DNA from: Clostridiales bacterium UBA3758
Lineage (GTDB): Bacteria; Bacillota; Clostridia; Oscillospirales; Oscillospiraceae
Reading direction: 5' to 3'
NCBI GenBank assembly: GCA_002371675.1
Contig: DFGE01000032.1
Location: 1-25,057, forward strand
DNA: 25,057 bases
In this document: positions 1-8,329 of the stretch, one piece after another
Layout of the letters: each line of letters opens with the position of its first letter
Numbering within the stretch: position 1 is the stretch's first letter
Translations under genes and position numbers: made by a program
The notes under the pieces: model-generated
The model's database searches: none
Seen by the model: only the letters and a program-made list of their open reading frames with translations
What the model was told of the DNA's origin: nothing

Positions 1-1136
1 CACGCCTCGTCGCCGGGCAGCTTACGGTCGAAATAATACACATAGCTGGGTTGGGTCATGCGCAGCGCGTAGGCTGTGTTGGCCTTGTGCATCCGACTGT
101 TTTCCATGCAGGGGTCCTCCGCCGCCGCGGTTAGATCGTTTCCGTTACAGCCGAGGATGTATGAAATCGGAAGAACCTTGCCCTGCTCAATAAGCGTATT
201 CCCGTCCTCGGGAATCAATTCTCCATCCACCACTGGCACATAAGGGATGCCCTTGTGCTGCAGGAAGGCCATGCCCAGCGCCTTGTTCAGCGCGGTGCAG
301 AGATCCTCCGTCGGTGTCTCCCACAATGCCTTCCGGGCGGCCTCGCGGCCCGCCTCGCTCTCCTTCCAGGCGTGGCGCGGAAGCCCCAGCGCCTCCAGCA
401 AGTCATTGCCGAAGGTTTCTGCCTGCTCGATGGGGCGGTACTCGCCGAGCGGGTTGTGATAGCCGCCGCCGCTCTGGAGAACCATGCGGCGGAAGAGTCC
501 CGCAGCCTTGGGTGAAACGGCGAGCGCCTGCAGGCTCATGGCCCCGGCGGACTGACCGAATACGGAGATGTTATCCTCATCGCCGCCGAAAGCCGCGATG
601 TTCTCCTTGACCCAGGTGATGGCCGCAAGCTGATCCCAGAGGCCGAGGTTCCCACCGGCTGTGTTCTCACCCTCCGCGGCAAGCAGCGGGTGGCAGAGAA
701 AGCCAAGCGCGCCGAGACGATAGTTGAGCGTCACAACGATCACGCCCTTCTGCGCCAGCTTATCGCAGGCAAAGGGCAAATTGCTGCCCGCGCCGCCGAG
801 AAAGGCCCCGCCATGTACATAAACTGCGACCGGGAGCTTCCCACGGGCCTCTTCCGGCACCCAGATGTTCAGGTACAGGCAGTCCTCGCTGACAGGCACG
901 TCAAAAGCGGGATTGCTGTAGAACTCCTTTTTGTAAAAGGTATCCCGGGGATTGCCGAACTGGATACTCTTGCAGCCATAATGATCCGCGTGGAACACGC
1001 CCTCCCATGCCTCGGGCGGCTGGGGCTTGCGCCAGCGGCGTTCCCCTATGGGAGCTCTGGCGTAGGGAATGCCCTTATAAACGGTACAGCCCTCGCCGGA
1101 CACACCCTCTAAAAGACCGTATTTTGTAGAGATCAT
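1..1136 (-). CDS. Type-B carboxylesterase, C-terminal part beyond the window (partial)
   Basis: Reads without interruption from ATG at 1136 to the left edge, giving 378 residues of a family that is usually about 480-550. It has the hallmark SEDCLYLN segment, an oxyanion-hole HGGAF beginning at His108, and the nucleophile elbow GQSAGA with Ser196. The third landmark, normally G-x-x-x-D-E, reads GCNGND here, so the catalytic acid position appears to hold Asp instead of Glu. The catalytic His would lie outside the window. No signal peptide is visible, so a cytoplasmic ester hydrolase is likely. A ribosome binding site AAAAGGAG sits 9 bases before the start. It is the last visible gene of the GH2-HAD-GH3 operon, 16 bases after the GH3 stop, which suggests removal of acyl or aryl esters from a glycoside. 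The substrate is unknown. Confidence 0.9.
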   Translation of the reverse strand, partial: MISTKYGLLEGVSGEGCTVYKGIPYARAPIGERRWRKPQPPEAWEGVFHADHYGCKSIQFGNPRDTFYKKEFYSNPAFDVPVSEDCLYLNIWVPEEARGKLPVAVYVHGGAFLGGAGSNLPFACDKLAQKGVIVVTLNYRLGALGFLCHPLLAAEGENTAGGNLGLWDQLAAITWVKENIAAFGGDEDNISVFGQSAGAMSLQALAVSPKAAGLFRRMVLQSGGGYHNPLGEYRPIEQAETFGNDLLEALGLPRHAWKESEAGREAARKALWETPTEDLCTALNKALGMAFLQHKGIPYVPVVDGELIPEDGNTLIEQGKVLPISYILGCNGNDLTAAAEDPCMENSRMHKANTAYALRMTQPSYVYYFDRKLPGDEA

Positions 1137-1152
1137 GTTGCAACACTCCTTT

Positions 1153-2895
1153 TTAAAGCTTTGTTTCCCAACGACCACAGAAGACGTTCTCTTCTGCCTT
1201 TCCGGTAAATGCGCTTTTGCCGGTGAGCTTCTCCACCAGGGCGCGGATGTTTTCCGGCTTGCTGCCGTAGGCGTTGATGAAGGTTTTGGCCTGAGGAACG
1301 TCGATCAGGTGATTGGTCAGGTTCAGACTCACGACCACGGTAGGCACCTCCGTCAAGTACCAGGGCTGATCCACTGAGTGATCCGTGGACCAGGTCACGC
1401 GCACCTCATTTGTCTGGGCATAGCCGGTGAAATTCAGCGCCAGGAGAACCAGATCGTATTTCTGCTTGAAGGTTTCGCGGCTGCCCTTGTCCATCATGGT
1501 CAGGAAATTGCGGAAGTTAACGCCGCCCTCCGCCTCCAGATCGTAGAAGGTGGGGCATACGTCCACGGTAAAGCCCGCCCCCTCCAGCTCCCGTTTCAGG
1601 GTTTCCTTTACCGGGTCGCCGTTGTAGGCGCGGGTGTTCGGGATGTTGCGCTCATAGACCAGAAAGACGCGCTTGTCCTTGGGGTCGATAGGGAGAAGCT
1701 TCTGTGTGTCCTTCACCAGTGTGGTACACAGATCAGCCGCCTCCCGCCGAAAGGCCAGGTGCTCCGCGCAGCCAACGTATTTGGTCTTGTATTCCGGAGA
1801 GGGGTATTCATAGTTCTCCGTGAGCCCCAGCTTGGCCTTGAGTCCCAGGATGCGCTCCAAGGCCTCCTGCAGCCGCTCGGGGGTAATAACGCCGCTTTCC
1901 ACGCCGGCGCGCATGTATCCGAAATCCTCTGCGGAATCGTTTGTGAACAGGATCATATCGCAGCCGGCCGCAATGGCGGCGGGGATGGCCTTCTCCCGCG
2001 GCATTGCCGCGTTGAAGCCGATCATCTGGGTGGCGTCGGTGATGATGAGTCCGTTGAAGCCCAACTCCTGCCGCAGCACGTCGTTCAGAAGCTCCGGCGC
2101 CAGGGTGGCGGGCATGATCTCTTCATCCCGGATGCCGGGACGGTATTTCCGCGACAGCGCGCGTTGGCAGATGTGGCCCACCATGACCGCCTCGATCCCG
2201 TCGTCAATGAGGCCGCGGTACACCTTGCCGAAGCTCTTCTCCCAATCCTCCACGCTCAGATCGTTGCAGCCGATCACCAGATGCTGGTCCCGCTCTTCGG
2301 TGCCGTCGCCGGGGAAATGCTTGGCCGTGCAGGCCATGGCAAAGCCGGAATCATGAACGCCGCGGAGATAGGCGCGGCACATGGCCAGCACGATGTCCGG
2401 ATCCTCTCCGAAGGAACGGGTGTTGACGATGGTGTTGCGCCAGTTCTGATAGATATCGCAGACGGGGTTAAAGAGCCAGTTGGCGCCGATGCTGCCCGCC
2501 TCCCGGGCGCTGACAAGGCCGATGTGATAGGCCGTGCTCGCGTCGCCGCCCGCCGTAGCCTGAGCCGCCGTGGCAATATAGGTCCCGTCGGGTACGCACT
2601 CCGCGCCGCCGGTGTCGCAGTTGGCCGCAATCAGCAGCGGGATCCGGCTGTGCTTTTGATAAAGGCGATTCTGTTCGTAGGTTTCCTCGGCTGTCTTCCG
2701 CTGCCAGCGCAGTCCGCCCTGATGGAAGCTGTCAAGCTCCCTTTGAATGTTCTCCTCCCGCACGCCGGGGAGATAGGTCATGATGGTGAAAAGCTGCCCG
2801 ATCTTTTCCTCCAGAGTCATGGAGGCGATGCTGCGCTTCACCCAGCTTTCCTGCTCTTCGCTGAGAGAATAGGGCTTGGCCCGCAAATCAACCAT
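1153..2895 (-). CDS. Glycoside hydrolase family 3, NagZ-like
   Basis: A 580-residue GH3 enzyme. The N-terminal TIM-barrel domain (about 20-350) carries MTLEEKIGQLF, NTRSFGEDP, and KHFPGDG at 192-198 followed by D203-Q-H205. That Asp-x-His pair is the acid/base dyad known from the NagZ (beta-N-acetylhexosaminidase) branch, not from the beta-glucosidase branch. The nucleophile is Asp287 in LIITDAT. A shorter alpha/beta domain resembling the GH3 C-terminal domain follows. No export signal is seen, so it probably acts on imported oligosaccharides or glycosides in the cytoplasm. ATG at 2895 has GGAGG upstream and overlaps the end of the HAD gene by 8 bases, which indicates translational coupling. 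Some NagZ-like GH3 proteins are phosphorolytic, and sequence alone does not decide. The family call is firm; the substrate is not. Confidence 0.88.
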   Translation of the reverse strand: MVDLRAKPYSLSEEQESWVKRSIASMTLEEKIGQLFTIMTYLPGVREENIQRELDSFHQGGLRWQRKTAEETYEQNRLYQKHSRIPLLIAANCDTGGAECVPDGTYIATAAQATAGGDASTAYHIGLVSAREAGSIGANWLFNPVCDIYQNWRNTIVNTRSFGEDPDIVLAMCRAYLRGVHDSGFAMACTAKHFPGDGTEERDQHLVIGCNDLSVEDWEKSFGKVYRGLIDDGIEAVMVGHICQRALSRKYRPGIRDEEIMPATLAPELLNDVLRQELGFNGLIITDATQMIGFNAAMPREKAIPAAIAAGCDMILFTNDSAEDFGYMRAGVESGVITPERLQEALERILGLKAKLGLTENYEYPSPEYKTKYVGCAEHLAFRREAADLCTTLVKDTQKLLPIDPKDKRVFLVYERNIPNTRAYNGDPVKETLKRELEGAGFTVDVCPTFYDLEAEGGVNFRNFLTMMDKGSRETFKQKYDLVLLALNFTGYAQTNEVRVTWSTDHSVDQPWYLTEVPTVVVSLNLTNHLIDVPQAKTFINAYGSKPENIRALVEKLTGKSAFTGKAEENVFCGRWETKL

Positions 2896-3742
2896 GTGTT
2901 TTTCCTCCCGAGAGATTGTCTAGAAATGCTTTTGCCTTCTCTTCTCCGTATGCGGCATAGACGCCATCTTTCAGCCTCTGTGCCGCCGCGGGAAACTCCC
3001 GCCAGCTATCTTCCTCATGGCGGACCAGGATGGGGTAGTACCAGACGCCGTTAGATTCTGCGGCGGCCTTGTCGCCGGGCGCATCGCCTACCATGAGAAT
3101 ATGATCGGCGGCGTAGCCCTTCTTTTGGAGTTCGGCGATGCAGTGGGCCTTGCTGCCCACGTCCTGGCACAGCACCAGATCCACCAGCGGAAGCAGACCG
3201 AAGGTCTCCCATTCCTCTTCCACCGCGTCGCGGTTGGCACTGGAGACCACCGCAATATCGGCAAAGGCGCGTACCGCCTCAAAGCCTTCCTTTACCCCGG
3301 GAAAGGTCTTCTTGACTTCCCAGGGCAGCGCCGCGATGGCACGGTTCACGGCATAGGACCAGTTCAGCGCTTTTTTCAGCACCGGCGCGTCGTTTGCCTG
3401 GATCACTGCTTCCAACGAAGGATTGGAAAGCTCCTTCGCCGTGTCCACCCAGGACTTCAGGGCGGAAAGTCCTTCGATCGGCGTCAGCCGCGCGTCCACT
3501 TCCTCCAGCATCATAACCAGGCCTTTGAAGCGGTTGATGCCCCGGGTCATGCTGTAGAGGTTGATCTCATCCCAGCGCGCCAGGATCTCCGTTTTCCAGG
3601 CATCCAACCCCCACTCAGCCACCAGGCAGGGGCCGAAGCAGCGTTTATGCTTGATGTCCATGGTATCCACCGCGCAGCCATCGGAATCGACGCAGATCAG
3701 GTAGTCCTTGGCCGGCTTGAATTGCTCCAGCGATACAGCCAT
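2888..3742 (-). CDS. HAD-superfamily hydrolase (phosphatase or phosphomutase type)
   Basis: 284 residues from ATG at 3742. A TTG at 3760 would add six residues, but AAGGAGG lies eight bases before the ATG and decides the start. HAD motif I is VDSDG (Asp19, Asp21). Motif II is VVSSAN (Ser167/168). A Lys near 198 may be motif III, and motif IV is GDAPGD (220-224). The long stretch between motif I and motif II (about 30-155) is a helical cap of the kind in subfamily I HADs, so a small phosphorylated metabolite is the expected substrate. It sits between GH2 and GH3 genes, 18 bases after the former and overlapping the latter, so a sugar phosphate is a reasonable guess. Whether it is a phosphatase or a mutase cannot be told from motifs alone. 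Confidence 0.8.
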   Translation of the reverse strand: MAVSLEQFKPAKDYLICVDSDGCAVDTMDIKHKRCFGPCLVAEWGLDAWKTEILARWDEINLYSMTRGINRFKGLVMMLEEVDARLTPIEGLSALKSWVDTAKELSNPSLEAVIQANDAPVLKKALNWSYAVNRAIAALPWEVKKTFPGVKEGFEAVRAFADIAVVSSANRDAVEEEWETFGLLPLVDLVLCQDVGSKAHCIAELQKKGYAADHILMVGDAPGDKAAAESNGVWYYPILVRHEEDSWREFPAAAQRLKDGVYAAYGEEKAKAFLDNLSGGKTHG

Positions 3743-3760
3743 CTCACAATCCTCCTTCAA

Positions 3761-5959
3761 TCAGAGTTCCTTTTTAATCTGGTGAAGCGCATCGTTGATG
3801 CGCAGCATCGTGTCGGGATCATTCTTCAGCTCCCGGCTGAGGATGCTCTTCATCGAAAGCCCCAACGGGATGACATCCCGGTCCAGCACCTCCACCAGGC
3901 TGGGGACAAAACGTACGAGCACGGAGCGGGCCCCGCTGAGAACAACCTCTGCCGTGTCCATGATGGAGTAATAGCCCTCCTTAACGGTATCGTCATCACT
4001 CAAAAACCAGTTGCGCACCGCGCCGCCGCTCTCTTCGGGGAGACGATAGCTCTCTTCGGGTTTCTCGACACGTTCAAAGAGGCAGCGATCCTCACAGTCA
4101 CCGGACACCGCCCACAGTCGGTTTATACCGGGAGCAAGAGCCACGTCCCGGAAAAGGACCGTTCCGTTTCCGTTATTCTCCCCGATTCCGATTCTCTCTC
4201 CGTCTTTCCAGAGTGTAACACGGGGAAGGTTTGTATAGATTTTGACGTCGATCCGTTCACGCGCGCGCCGTACAAAACGGCTGGCGCAGAGATGAACAAA
4301 AGGCTCATCCGACCACACGGCCTTGTAATAGTAGAAAGCGTCCTTGCGAAGACCCCGATCCGCGCTGACAAGACCTTTGGTGTTGAAGCCGGTCACCCCG
4401 CCCTCATTGCGGCGGTCACTGGAAAAGTCAAACATATTCCAGACGAAGCTGCCCCAGAGATAGTCCTTACTCTGCAGGATGGGGTAGACAGTCTCATGCC
4501 AGAGCGCCTGGAATTCCTCGGAATAATCCTTGCATTTCGGCTCTTCGGCATGGAGATGAGGATTGGCGTCTACGCCGTACTCACTGATTCCGATGGGCAT
4601 CTCCGGCCGCTCGGCATGGAATTTGTCGAGGTACCTTGAGTAGTCCGGCATCTCACCGTAGTACCAGCCAAAGTACAGGTTATAGCCGATCATGTCAGTG
4701 ATCTGATTGAGCGGGCTTGAGAACTTTACATTATAGAGGTTAGCACCCGTCACGAGCCTTGTAGGGTCCAGCTCCTTCGCCAGAGCAGTCAGTTCCCGGC
4801 AGGCTTTGTGCATGAATTCCGCGTCGCGGAACATGCCGATCTCATTCTGGATCCCCCAGCAGAAGATCGAAGGGTGATGCAAGTTCTGGAGGATCAGCTC
4901 ACGGAGCTGTTCCTTAGCATTCTCCAGCAGGGCAGCGTTCTCCGTCATTTTCAGCATCGGGATCTCCGCCCAGGTGAGAAGCCCCTCCTCATCGCAGCGA
5001 TCATAGGTGTGCTGCGCATGCTGGTAGTGGGACAGGCGCAGGGCGTTTGCTCCGATTTCACGAATCAGAGCAAAGTCTTGATCGATCTGCTCTGCTGTCA
5101 CAGCATTGTAAAAAGCGCCCCAGTCCTGGTGCTTAGCCACGCCGCGAAGACGCAAACGCTCTCCGTTGAGGCGCAATCCCTCATCCGGACGGATCGCAAT
5201 ACGCCGGAAGCCAAGACGGCAGGAGCTCTCATCCACGACTTGTCCGCCGCTTATCAGCTCGGAATGAAGCTGGTAGAAAGCGACGCGCCTGTTCCCGTTC
5301 CAAAGCTCCGGAGAGTCAACAAACAGCTTGAGCGTGTCCGTGCTGTCACTTATCTGCTGCACCGCGATTCCTCCGTCCGGTGCAAGGAGGGTATAGCGGA
5401 TCCGCGCGTCGGGAGAAGAAACACAGACATGCGGTTCGATGCTTATAACGCCGCGTCCGTTTTCGTCCAATGCCGTGCGAGCGAGCACACCGTCTGTCCC
5501 GTAATAGAGATAGTCAAAGTGCTCGTCACCCGTAAGCAGAAGATTTACGCCGCGATAAAGCCCGCCAAACACGGTAAAATCACCAAAATTAGGAGAGACC
5601 TCGGAATTCGCGCTGTTCGTCAGCGCAGCTTCGATTTGAAGTGCTCCGCCGGCAAGCAGCTCCTGCGGAATTTCAAAGCGGAAGCGGGAATATCCGCCCC
5701 GGTGCTCCCCAAGGAAAACGCCGTTCACGTAGACCTGACAGACTTGATCGGCCCCTTCAAATTCCAGAAAAGCTTTTTTCCACTCCTTCCCGACCCCTAT
5801 CTCTCTGCGATAGAGCACAAGACCGTGGTAAGGATCATCCTCCCGATACCAGGTATGAGGAAGAGATACCGTTTCCCAGTCCAGATTCTCTCTTTCGACG
5901 GGGATGCCCTTAGGCAGCTTAACAAATTGCCAGCCTGCATTCAGCGAAATACGATTCAT
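3761..5959 (-). CDS. Glycoside hydrolase family 2 (beta-galactosidase/beta-glucuronidase type)
   Basis: 732 residues with GH2 order: sugar-binding jelly-roll domain (about 1-145, with AGWQF and SLPHTW), immunoglobulin-like domain (about 150-255), then the TIM barrel (about 256-560). The barrel shows LRGVAKHQDW, ALRLSHYQH, the acid/base Glu373 in GIQNE, and the nucleophile Glu460 in ISEYG. A further C-terminal segment of about 170 residues probably forms another beta domain. No signal peptide is visible, which suggests a cytoplasmic enzyme. The ATG at 5959 follows GGAAAGGAA, and a good promoter lies 45-73 bases upstream, so this is the first gene of the operon. The exact glycosidic bond (galactoside, glucuronide, mannoside) cannot be assigned from the visible motifs. 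Confidence 0.92.
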   Translation of the reverse strand: MNRISLNAGWQFVKLPKGIPVERENLDWETVSLPHTWYREDDPYHGLVLYRREIGVGKEWKKAFLEFEGADQVCQVYVNGVFLGEHRGGYSRFRFEIPQELLAGGALQIEAALTNSANSEVSPNFGDFTVFGGLYRGVNLLLTGDEHFDYLYYGTDGVLARTALDENGRGVISIEPHVCVSSPDARIRYTLLAPDGGIAVQQISDSTDTLKLFVDSPELWNGNRRVAFYQLHSELISGGQVVDESSCRLGFRRIAIRPDEGLRLNGERLRLRGVAKHQDWGAFYNAVTAEQIDQDFALIREIGANALRLSHYQHAQHTYDRCDEEGLLTWAEIPMLKMTENAALLENAKEQLRELILQNLHHPSIFCWGIQNEIGMFRDAEFMHKACRELTALAKELDPTRLVTGANLYNVKFSSPLNQITDMIGYNLYFGWYYGEMPDYSRYLDKFHAERPEMPIGISEYGVDANPHLHAEEPKCKDYSEEFQALWHETVYPILQSKDYLWGSFVWNMFDFSSDRRNEGGVTGFNTKGLVSADRGLRKDAFYYYKAVWSDEPFVHLCASRFVRRARERIDVKIYTNLPRVTLWKDGERIGIGENNGNGTVLFRDVALAPGINRLWAVSGDCEDRCLFERVEKPEESYRLPEESGGAVRNWFLSDDDTVKEGYYSIMDTAEVVLSGARSVLVRFVPSLVEVLDRDVIPLGLSMKSILSRELKNDPDTMLRINDALHQIKKEL

Positions 5960-6003
5960 GGATGGTATTCCTTTCCAGATAGATCTTCTCTTTGTTCATT
6001 GGC

Positions 6004-6032
6004 ATCATAGCGGAAATTGAAATGAAGAACAA
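6004..6032 (-). promoter_or_regulatory. Promoter of the GH2-HAD-GH3-esterase operon
   Basis: On the minus strand a -35 box TTGTTC (6032-6027) and a -10 box TATGAT (6009-6004) are separated by 17 bases, giving a leader of about 38 bases before the GH2 start. Just upstream of the -35, the plus strand at 6044-6052 reads AAAGTGGTA, nine bases of the 12-base motif seen in the right-hand regulon. This could be a weak operator or chance. Confidence 0.65.
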
Positions 6033-6289
6033 GGCCTCCTGATAAAGTGGTAGCGAATCAATAAAATTGAATAGACGCCAACGGCAATTTCTATGATATA
6101 GTTTTATTAGAAAGTACTAAGCATAAGAGACCCAGAGAATAGCCAAACCGGTCGAAATGTTTGAAGCTTGCAAGGACGTCACCAAAGATTATCCACGCAG
6201 CTTCGATCAGAATAAGCATATTAATTCCACGGCCCCGGCCACTCCACAAACATGGCCGGCAAGCCGTGAAAAAAAGGAGGAAAAGTTCA

Positions 6290-6391
6290 AGCCCGGACTC
6301 GGGCTGCGGCAGTGTGGAGACCTGTCGCAACGCGGCAAGCCCAACGCGGCGGGCCGTGAGCACACAGCAAGCGGATGCTCTGTGTGCGGAG
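6290..6391 (+). promoter_or_regulatory. Structured leader upstream of the sugar ABC ATPase
   Basis: Three clear hairpins lie just before the gene: AGCCCG/CGGGCT with a 4-base loop (6290-6305); GCGGCAG/CTGTCGC with one G-U pair (6306-6328); and GCACACAG/CTGTGTGC (6360-6387). Between them GCCC/GGGC (6339-6354) could form a fourth. The last stem ends exactly where the ribosome binding site GGAG (6388-6391) begins. The rest of the 440-base gap (5960-6289) holds the divergent GH2 promoter, AT-rich DNA, and possible plus-strand promoter bases (an extended -10, TGATATAGT, at 6094-6102, with no good -35). I see no gene there. Confidence 0.5.
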
Positions 6392-6400
6392 TCGAGAAAC

Positions 6401-7585
6401 ATGGCAGAAGTCAAGCTGGTAAACATCAAGAAGGTCTACCCCTACGTCAGCGGCGAAGAGAAGAAAAAGAACAAGAAAAAGAGCGCTGATGAACCCGAGA
6501 AGAAGAAAGTGAACCTGCAGATCACCGATGAAGGCGTCGTTGCCGTTCAGCAGTTCAGCCTGGACATCAAGGACAAGGAATTCATCGTGCTGGTCGGCCC
6601 CTCCGGCTGCGGCAAGTCCACCACCCTGCGCATGGTCGCGGGTCTGGAAGAGATCAGCGGCGGCGAGCTGATCATTGACGGCAAGGTCATGAACGACGTG
6701 GCCCCCAAGGATCGCGACATCGCCATGGTTTTCCAGAACTACGCTCTGTATCCCCACATGACCGTGTATGACAACATGGCCTTCTCCCTGAAGCTGCGCC
6801 ACACCCCCAAGGACGAGATCGACAAGAAGGTCCGTGAGGCCGCTGAGATCCTGGACATCACCCAGTACCTGCAGCGCAAGCCCAAGGCTCTGTCCGGCGG
6901 CCAGCGCCAGCGTGTCGCCATCGGCCGCGCCATCGTGCGCGCCCCGAAGGTGATGCTGATGGACGAGCCTCTTTCCAACCTGGACGCCAAGCTCCGTAAC
7001 GAGATGCGCGCTGAGATCATCAAGCTCCGTCAGCGCATCGACACCACCTTCATGTACGTCACCCATGACCAGACCGAGGCCATGACCCTGGGCGACCGCA
7101 TCGTCATCATGAAGGACGGCTACATCCAGCAGATCGGCACGCCTCAGGAAGTGTTCAATCATCCCGCGAACCTCTTCGTCGCCGGCTTCATCGGCATGCC
7201 CGTCATGAACTTCTTCGACGCCGAGCTCAAGCGCGAGGGCGACAAGTTCTTCGTGGAAGTGGGCGGCATCAAGGTGCGGCTCAGCGAGGACAAGGAAGAG
7301 CGCCTGCTGAAGAACGACGTGCAGAGCCAGCCTGTTACCCTGGGCGTGCGTCCCGAGCACACTGACGTGGCCGACGAGGGCATCACCGCCAAGGTCGACG
7401 TGGCTGAGATGATGGGCTCTTCCGTGCACCTGCACGTGAATGCCGACGGCCGCGACGTCATCATCATCGTCCCGACCATCGACATGAAGGGCAACTACAA
7501 CATCGGCGACACCGTCCACTTCGCCTTCGACGGCAAGGTCGCTCACGTCTTCTCCAAGGAGACCGACAAGAACCTGGAGTACTGA
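6401..7585 (+). CDS. msmX: MsmX/UgpC-type ATPase for carbohydrate ABC importers
   Basis: 394 residues. It has Walker A GPSGCGKST (66-74), the Q-loop in FQNYALYPHM, the signature LSGGQRQR (164-171), Walker B VMLMDEP (184-190), His222 in the H-loop, and a C-terminal TOBE/regulatory region (about 250-394). This is the CUT1 ATPase family, whose members typically energise several sugar importers encoded elsewhere. No permease is adjacent here, which fits a shared ATPase. An in-frame extension upstream to 6161 exists, but the family start MAEVKLVNI and GGAG nine bases before it support 6401. Residues about 18-40 form a Lys/Glu-rich insertion where most relatives go straight from the first strand to the second. 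Codon choice is strongly biased to C- and G-ending codons, as expected for high expression. A structured leader precedes it. Confidence 0.93.
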   Translation: MAEVKLVNIKKVYPYVSGEEKKKNKKKSADEPEKKKVNLQITDEGVVAVQQFSLDIKDKEFIVLVGPSGCGKSTTLRMVAGLEEISGGELIIDGKVMNDVAPKDRDIAMVFQNYALYPHMTVYDNMAFSLKLRHTPKDEIDKKVREAAEILDITQYLQRKPKALSGGQRQRVAIGRAIVRAPKVMLMDEPLSNLDAKLRNEMRAEIIKLRQRIDTTFMYVTHDQTEAMTLGDRIVIMKDGYIQQIGTPQEVFNHPANLFVAGFIGMPVMNFFDAELKREGDKFFVEVGGIKVRLSEDKEERLLKNDVQSQPVTLGVRPEHTDVADEGITAKVDVAEMMGSSVHLHVNADGRDVIIIVPTIDMKGNYNIGDTVHFAFDGKVAHVFSKETDKNLEY

Positions 7586-7636
7586 TCTTAGAGCGCAAGC
7601 TTTTCCATAACCTGTCAAGAATAGTTCAACGAAAAA

Positions 7637-7659
7637 GGGCCAGCCAATTTGGCTGGCCC
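7637..7659 (-). terminator. Hairpin terminator at the end of the DUF6809/TnpV pair
   Basis: GGGCCAGCCAA and TTGGCTGGCCC form an 11-base arm pair with almost no loop. On the minus strand it is followed by TTTTT (7636-7632), so it should end minus-strand transcripts from TnpV/DUF6809. It lies 51 bases after the ABC ATPase stop and may also slow plus-strand transcription, although there is no T-run on that side. Confidence 0.75.
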
Positions 7660-7668
7660 AATAAACCA

Positions 7669-7950
7669 TTAGATTTCTCTCATTTGTCCGTCTGTCAGCA
7701 CATCCAGCATGATCTTCGCGCCTAACTTAAAAGCCAGGCAAAATGTCTCACAATCGGTCAGCACATTGACCTCACGCTGGGCGGTCATGTAGTCCTCAAA
7801 ATGCTCTTTCTGTTCTTCTGTGAGGCCATCGGTCAGGGCGTCCCCGGCTCTGACAACCTCGTCAAGGGCCTTTGCGTACTGGCTGTTGCGCTTAAAGCTC
7901 CGGTCGCTGGGGCGAACGTCACCGAGGTAAAGGTCTTCCAGAACTTGCAT
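7669..7950 (-). CDS. Small mobile-element accessory protein, DUF6809-like
   Basis: 93 residues from ATG at 7950, chosen because GGAGG sits eight bases upstream; an 18-residue extension to 8004 lacks such a site. The start MQVLEDLYLGDVRPSDRSF and the end motif FCLAFKLGAKIMLDVL resemble the small helical DUF6809 proteins that often sit directly after TnpV in Clostridia elements. No catalytic motif or membrane segment is seen. It follows TnpV by 13 bases with its ribosome binding site inside the end of that gene, so the two are co-expressed. The function is unknown. The family assignment is from memory of sequence pattern and is moderate. Confidence 0.65.
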   Translation of the reverse strand: MQVLEDLYLGDVRPSDRSFKRNSQYAKALDEVVRAGDALTDGLTEEQKEHFEDYMTAQREVNVLTDCETFCLAFKLGAKIMLDVLTDGQMREI

Positions 7951-7963
7951 GATGACGACCTCC

Positions 7964-8329
7964 TCAGCAATACACGAACTCGTGCAGCACGATCTCTTCC
8001 GCACGTTTATGGATGTTGTTCATCCGCCTGACCCATTCCATCTGGTCGGTAGCCTTGAGCGCTTCGGTCACGCCTTCCTGCTCGGCCATTTGCCGGACGA
8101 TCAGTTCCAGCCGATCCTCACAGACGCATTCGATCTCAGCGCAGTGCGGATAAAGATTATCGGAAAGAAGCAGATTCGTGTACAGGACCGGCCGGTGTTC
8201 CTTTAGATACTGTTTCCGCATCCAGCCGTATTTTTTGAGCGGGGGAGCATCTTCCGCGACCAGATCGGGAATGAGATAGCCGCCAATCTCGGAATAGGTT
8301 CCGCCCATTTCTTCAAAGATAGTTTTCAT
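7964..8329 (-). CDS. Transposon-encoded protein TnpV
   Basis: 121 residues with the characteristic TnpV start MKTIFEEMGGTYSEIGGYL, central YLKEHRPVLYTNLL, and end QMEWVRRMNNIHKRAEEI. TnpV is a small protein of unknown biochemical role carried by conjugative or mobilisable elements of Clostridia. The start at 8329 has GGGAG six bases upstream. Together with the downstream DUF6809-like gene and the tRNA-derived junction 150 bases away it marks the edge of an inserted element. No relaxase, replication protein or integrase is in the window, so this is probably a remnant or one edge of a larger element to the left. Confidence 0.88.
   Translation of the reverse strand: MKTIFEEMGGTYSEIGGYLIPDLVAEDAPPLKKYGWMRKQYLKEHRPVLYTNLLLSDNLYPHCAEIECVCEDRLELIVRQMAEQEGVTEALKATDQMEWVRRMNNIHKRAEEIVLHEFVYC

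Noticed and set aside
1378..3054. Long open frame antisense to the GH3 and HAD genes
   Set aside because: It mirrors the codon structure of the GC-rich GH3 gene, has low-complexity His/Gly/Ala/Leu content, no domain and no ribosome binding site.
6306..6328. Resemblance to the terminal part of a cobalamin riboswitch (GGAGACCTG)
   Set aside because: The upstream conserved B12 core is absent and the gene is a sugar ABC ATPase, so only a local hairpin is supported.
6161..6400. N-terminal extension of the sugar ABC ATPase
   Set aside because: The 80 extra residues are Arg/Ser-rich, cover the hairpins and match no ATPase; the family start and ribosome binding site are at 6401.
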